Shown one piece after another: positions 29,484 through 30,250 of a DNA stretch of 30,250 nt. A program made the position numbers and the translations under genes. The notes below the pieces were generated by a model, which did not search any database, was not told the origin of the DNA, and saw only the letters and a program-made list of their open reading frames with translations. Source of the DNA: a virus; IMG/VR virus record IMGVR_UViG_3300048597_000675, positions 1-30,250 of that record; one strand, written 5' to 3'. The stretch's first letter is position 1. Every line of letters begins with the position of its first letter.

Positions 29484-30023
29484 ATGACCAAGCTTTCCGA
29501 TACCCAACTTGTTGTCCTCAGCGCCGCAGCCAAGCGGCCGACCCTCCTGGCGCTGCCATTGCCACCCCGGCTCAAGGGCGGAGCAGCCCACAAGGTGATC
29601 AAGCCGCTCATCGCCAATCGCCTGCTTGAAGAAGTCGAAGCGAACATCCGCCGCAGCGATCCCGTCTGGCGCAAGACCGGCGATGACCCTGGCGTGAGCC
29701 TGATCATCACGGCCGCTGGACTGAGTGCCATCGACGTCGAGCGAGAGGCCGCATCGGGCAAACGGAAACCGGCCAAACCCCGGAAGCCGCGAACGGAAGA
29801 GTCCCAGAGCCCTAGGCATCGCAGCGACACCAAGCAGGCCGAGATGATCGCCCTGCTGCAGCGCGCCAAAGGAGCGACCCTCGATGAACTTGTCACCGCC
29901 ACCGGCTGGCAAGCGCACACGGTGCGGGGTGCCATGTCCGGTGCCCTCAAGAAGAGGCTCGGCTTCACCATCGGGTCCGAGAAGGTCGACAATCGTGGCC
30001 GCGTCTACCGGATCGAACGGTGA
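29484..30023 (+). CDS. DUF3489 domain protein
   Basis: A 179-residue protein. The first 80 residues resemble a winged-helix pattern (LSDTQLVVLSAAAKRP, VIKPLIANRLLEEV). A basic Lys/Pro/Arg linker (about 90-112) precedes the DUF3489 domain (114-178), whose hallmarks are KQAEMIALLQRAKGATLDELVTATGWQAHTVRGAMSGALKKRLGF and GRVYRI. It is likely a DNA-binding protein. In alphaproteobacteria such genes often stand before a small protein and a site-specific recombinase; only the small protein is inside this window. AAGGAG lies about 10 nt before the ATG. Confidence 0.92.
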   Translation: MTKLSDTQLVVLSAAAKRPTLLALPLPPRLKGGAAHKVIKPLIANRLLEEVEANIRRSDPVWRKTGDDPGVSLIITAAGLSAIDVEREAASGKRKPAKPRKPRTEESQSPRHRSDTKQAEMIALLQRAKGATLDELVTATGWQAHTVRGAMSGALKKRLGFTIGSEKVDNRGRVYRIER

Positions 30024-30028
30024 CCGCC

Positions 30029-30250
30029 ATGAGAACCATTCGCATCACCTCCGAAACCCTGCAAGCCATCCGGGATCTTGCCATCCTGCCGTTCCGGTCG
30101 AACGCCACACAACAGGATGACGGCACCTGGCTCGTGCCCCTTGATGAGGACGTCTGGCAGCGGCTTCATGAGATGCAGTTCCCGGCCGAGAGCATGGACG
30201 ACACCCTGACGCGCATCATCCGGAACTATCGGGGGCTCAAGCCGAGTTGA
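30029..30250 (+). CDS. Small protein paired with DUF3489 gene
   Basis: A 73-residue acidic/helical protein: MRTIRITSETLQAIRDLA, then FRSNATQQDDGTWLVPLDEDVWQRL, and a C-terminal helix MDDTLTRIIRNY. Similar small proteins accompany DUF3489 genes, but no function is known to me. An ATG at 30029 is chosen, with GGTGA just upstream; a GTG at 30020 that overlaps the DUF3489 stop is also possible. The stop codon is the last base of the window. Confidence 0.75.
   Translation: MRTIRITSETLQAIRDLAILPFRSNATQQDDGTWLVPLDEDVWQRLHEMQFPAESMDDTLTRIIRNYRGLKPS

Noticed and set aside
29295-29918. 207-codon minus-strand frame opposite DUF3489
   Set aside because: DUF3489 is recognised on the plus strand with its conserved core; the opposite frame has no motif.

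Overview
The window is almost entirely a tailed-phage (siphovirus-type) prophage in a high-GC bacterium. Codon bias towards G/C at third positions and family flavours (nnrS with an Rrf2 regulator, DUF1059, DUF3489, DUF6127, DUF6441, a Rhizobiales-like cold-shock protein) suggest an alphaproteobacterium; I cannot name the genus. No tRNA, rRNA, CRISPR array, integrase or phage repressor was found, so neither prophage end (att site) is visible.

The late phage genes lie on the minus strand and read from right to left in canonical order: small terminase (29208-28660), large terminase (28685-26712), gpW-like connector (25786-25583), lambda-family portal (25574-24093), fused prohead protease/major capsid protein (24083-21999), DUF2190 decoration protein (21904-21569), a small connector-region protein (21551-21201), collagen-like fibre (19110-17401), two paralogous LamG-like proteins (17401-15198), a 56-residue protein (15198-15028), connector and tail-terminator proteins (14987-14194), tail tube protein with an Ig-like domain (14092-13319), a probable G/GT chaperone pair with a candidate -1 slippery heptamer, DUF6441 (10797-10159), tape measure (10159-7355), tail tip proteins (6337-2385), and a lysis block of DUF6127 membrane protein, GH24 endolysin and a spanin-like protein (1225-1). 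Stops and starts commonly overlap by 1-4 nt, indicating translational coupling.

This late operon is interrupted five times by genes that are not phage structural genes: (a) an exported SMP-30/gluconolactonase-like beta-propeller (1435-2319, +); (b) a DUF1059 protein (6727-6900, +) flanked by non-coding DNA with perfect 11-bp stem-loops; (c) a six-TM class III nucleotidyl cyclase (12254-10896, -) between the tail chaperones and DUF6441; (d) a nitric-oxide response fragment, nnrS plus a cysteine-free Rrf2 regulator plus the 5' end of a ric/ytfE-type iron-sulfur repair gene (19389-21199); (e) a small HTH protein and a cold-shock protein (25993-26691, +).

The best-supported novelty is cassette (d). 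It is bracketed by a 13-nt direct repeat (19099-19111 and 21200-21212). In the left copy the repeat carries the fibre gene start codon, in the right copy the stop codon of the preceding phage gene. Removing one copy plus the cassette restores an overlapping stop/start junction like the others in the operon. The divergent rrf2/ric' intergenic region keeps an NsrR-box-like sequence and a Crp/Fnr-like box.

To the right of the terminases (29317-30250, +) lie a possible 18-codon leader ORF, a DUF3489 protein and a small companion protein, probably the start of a separate accessory block.
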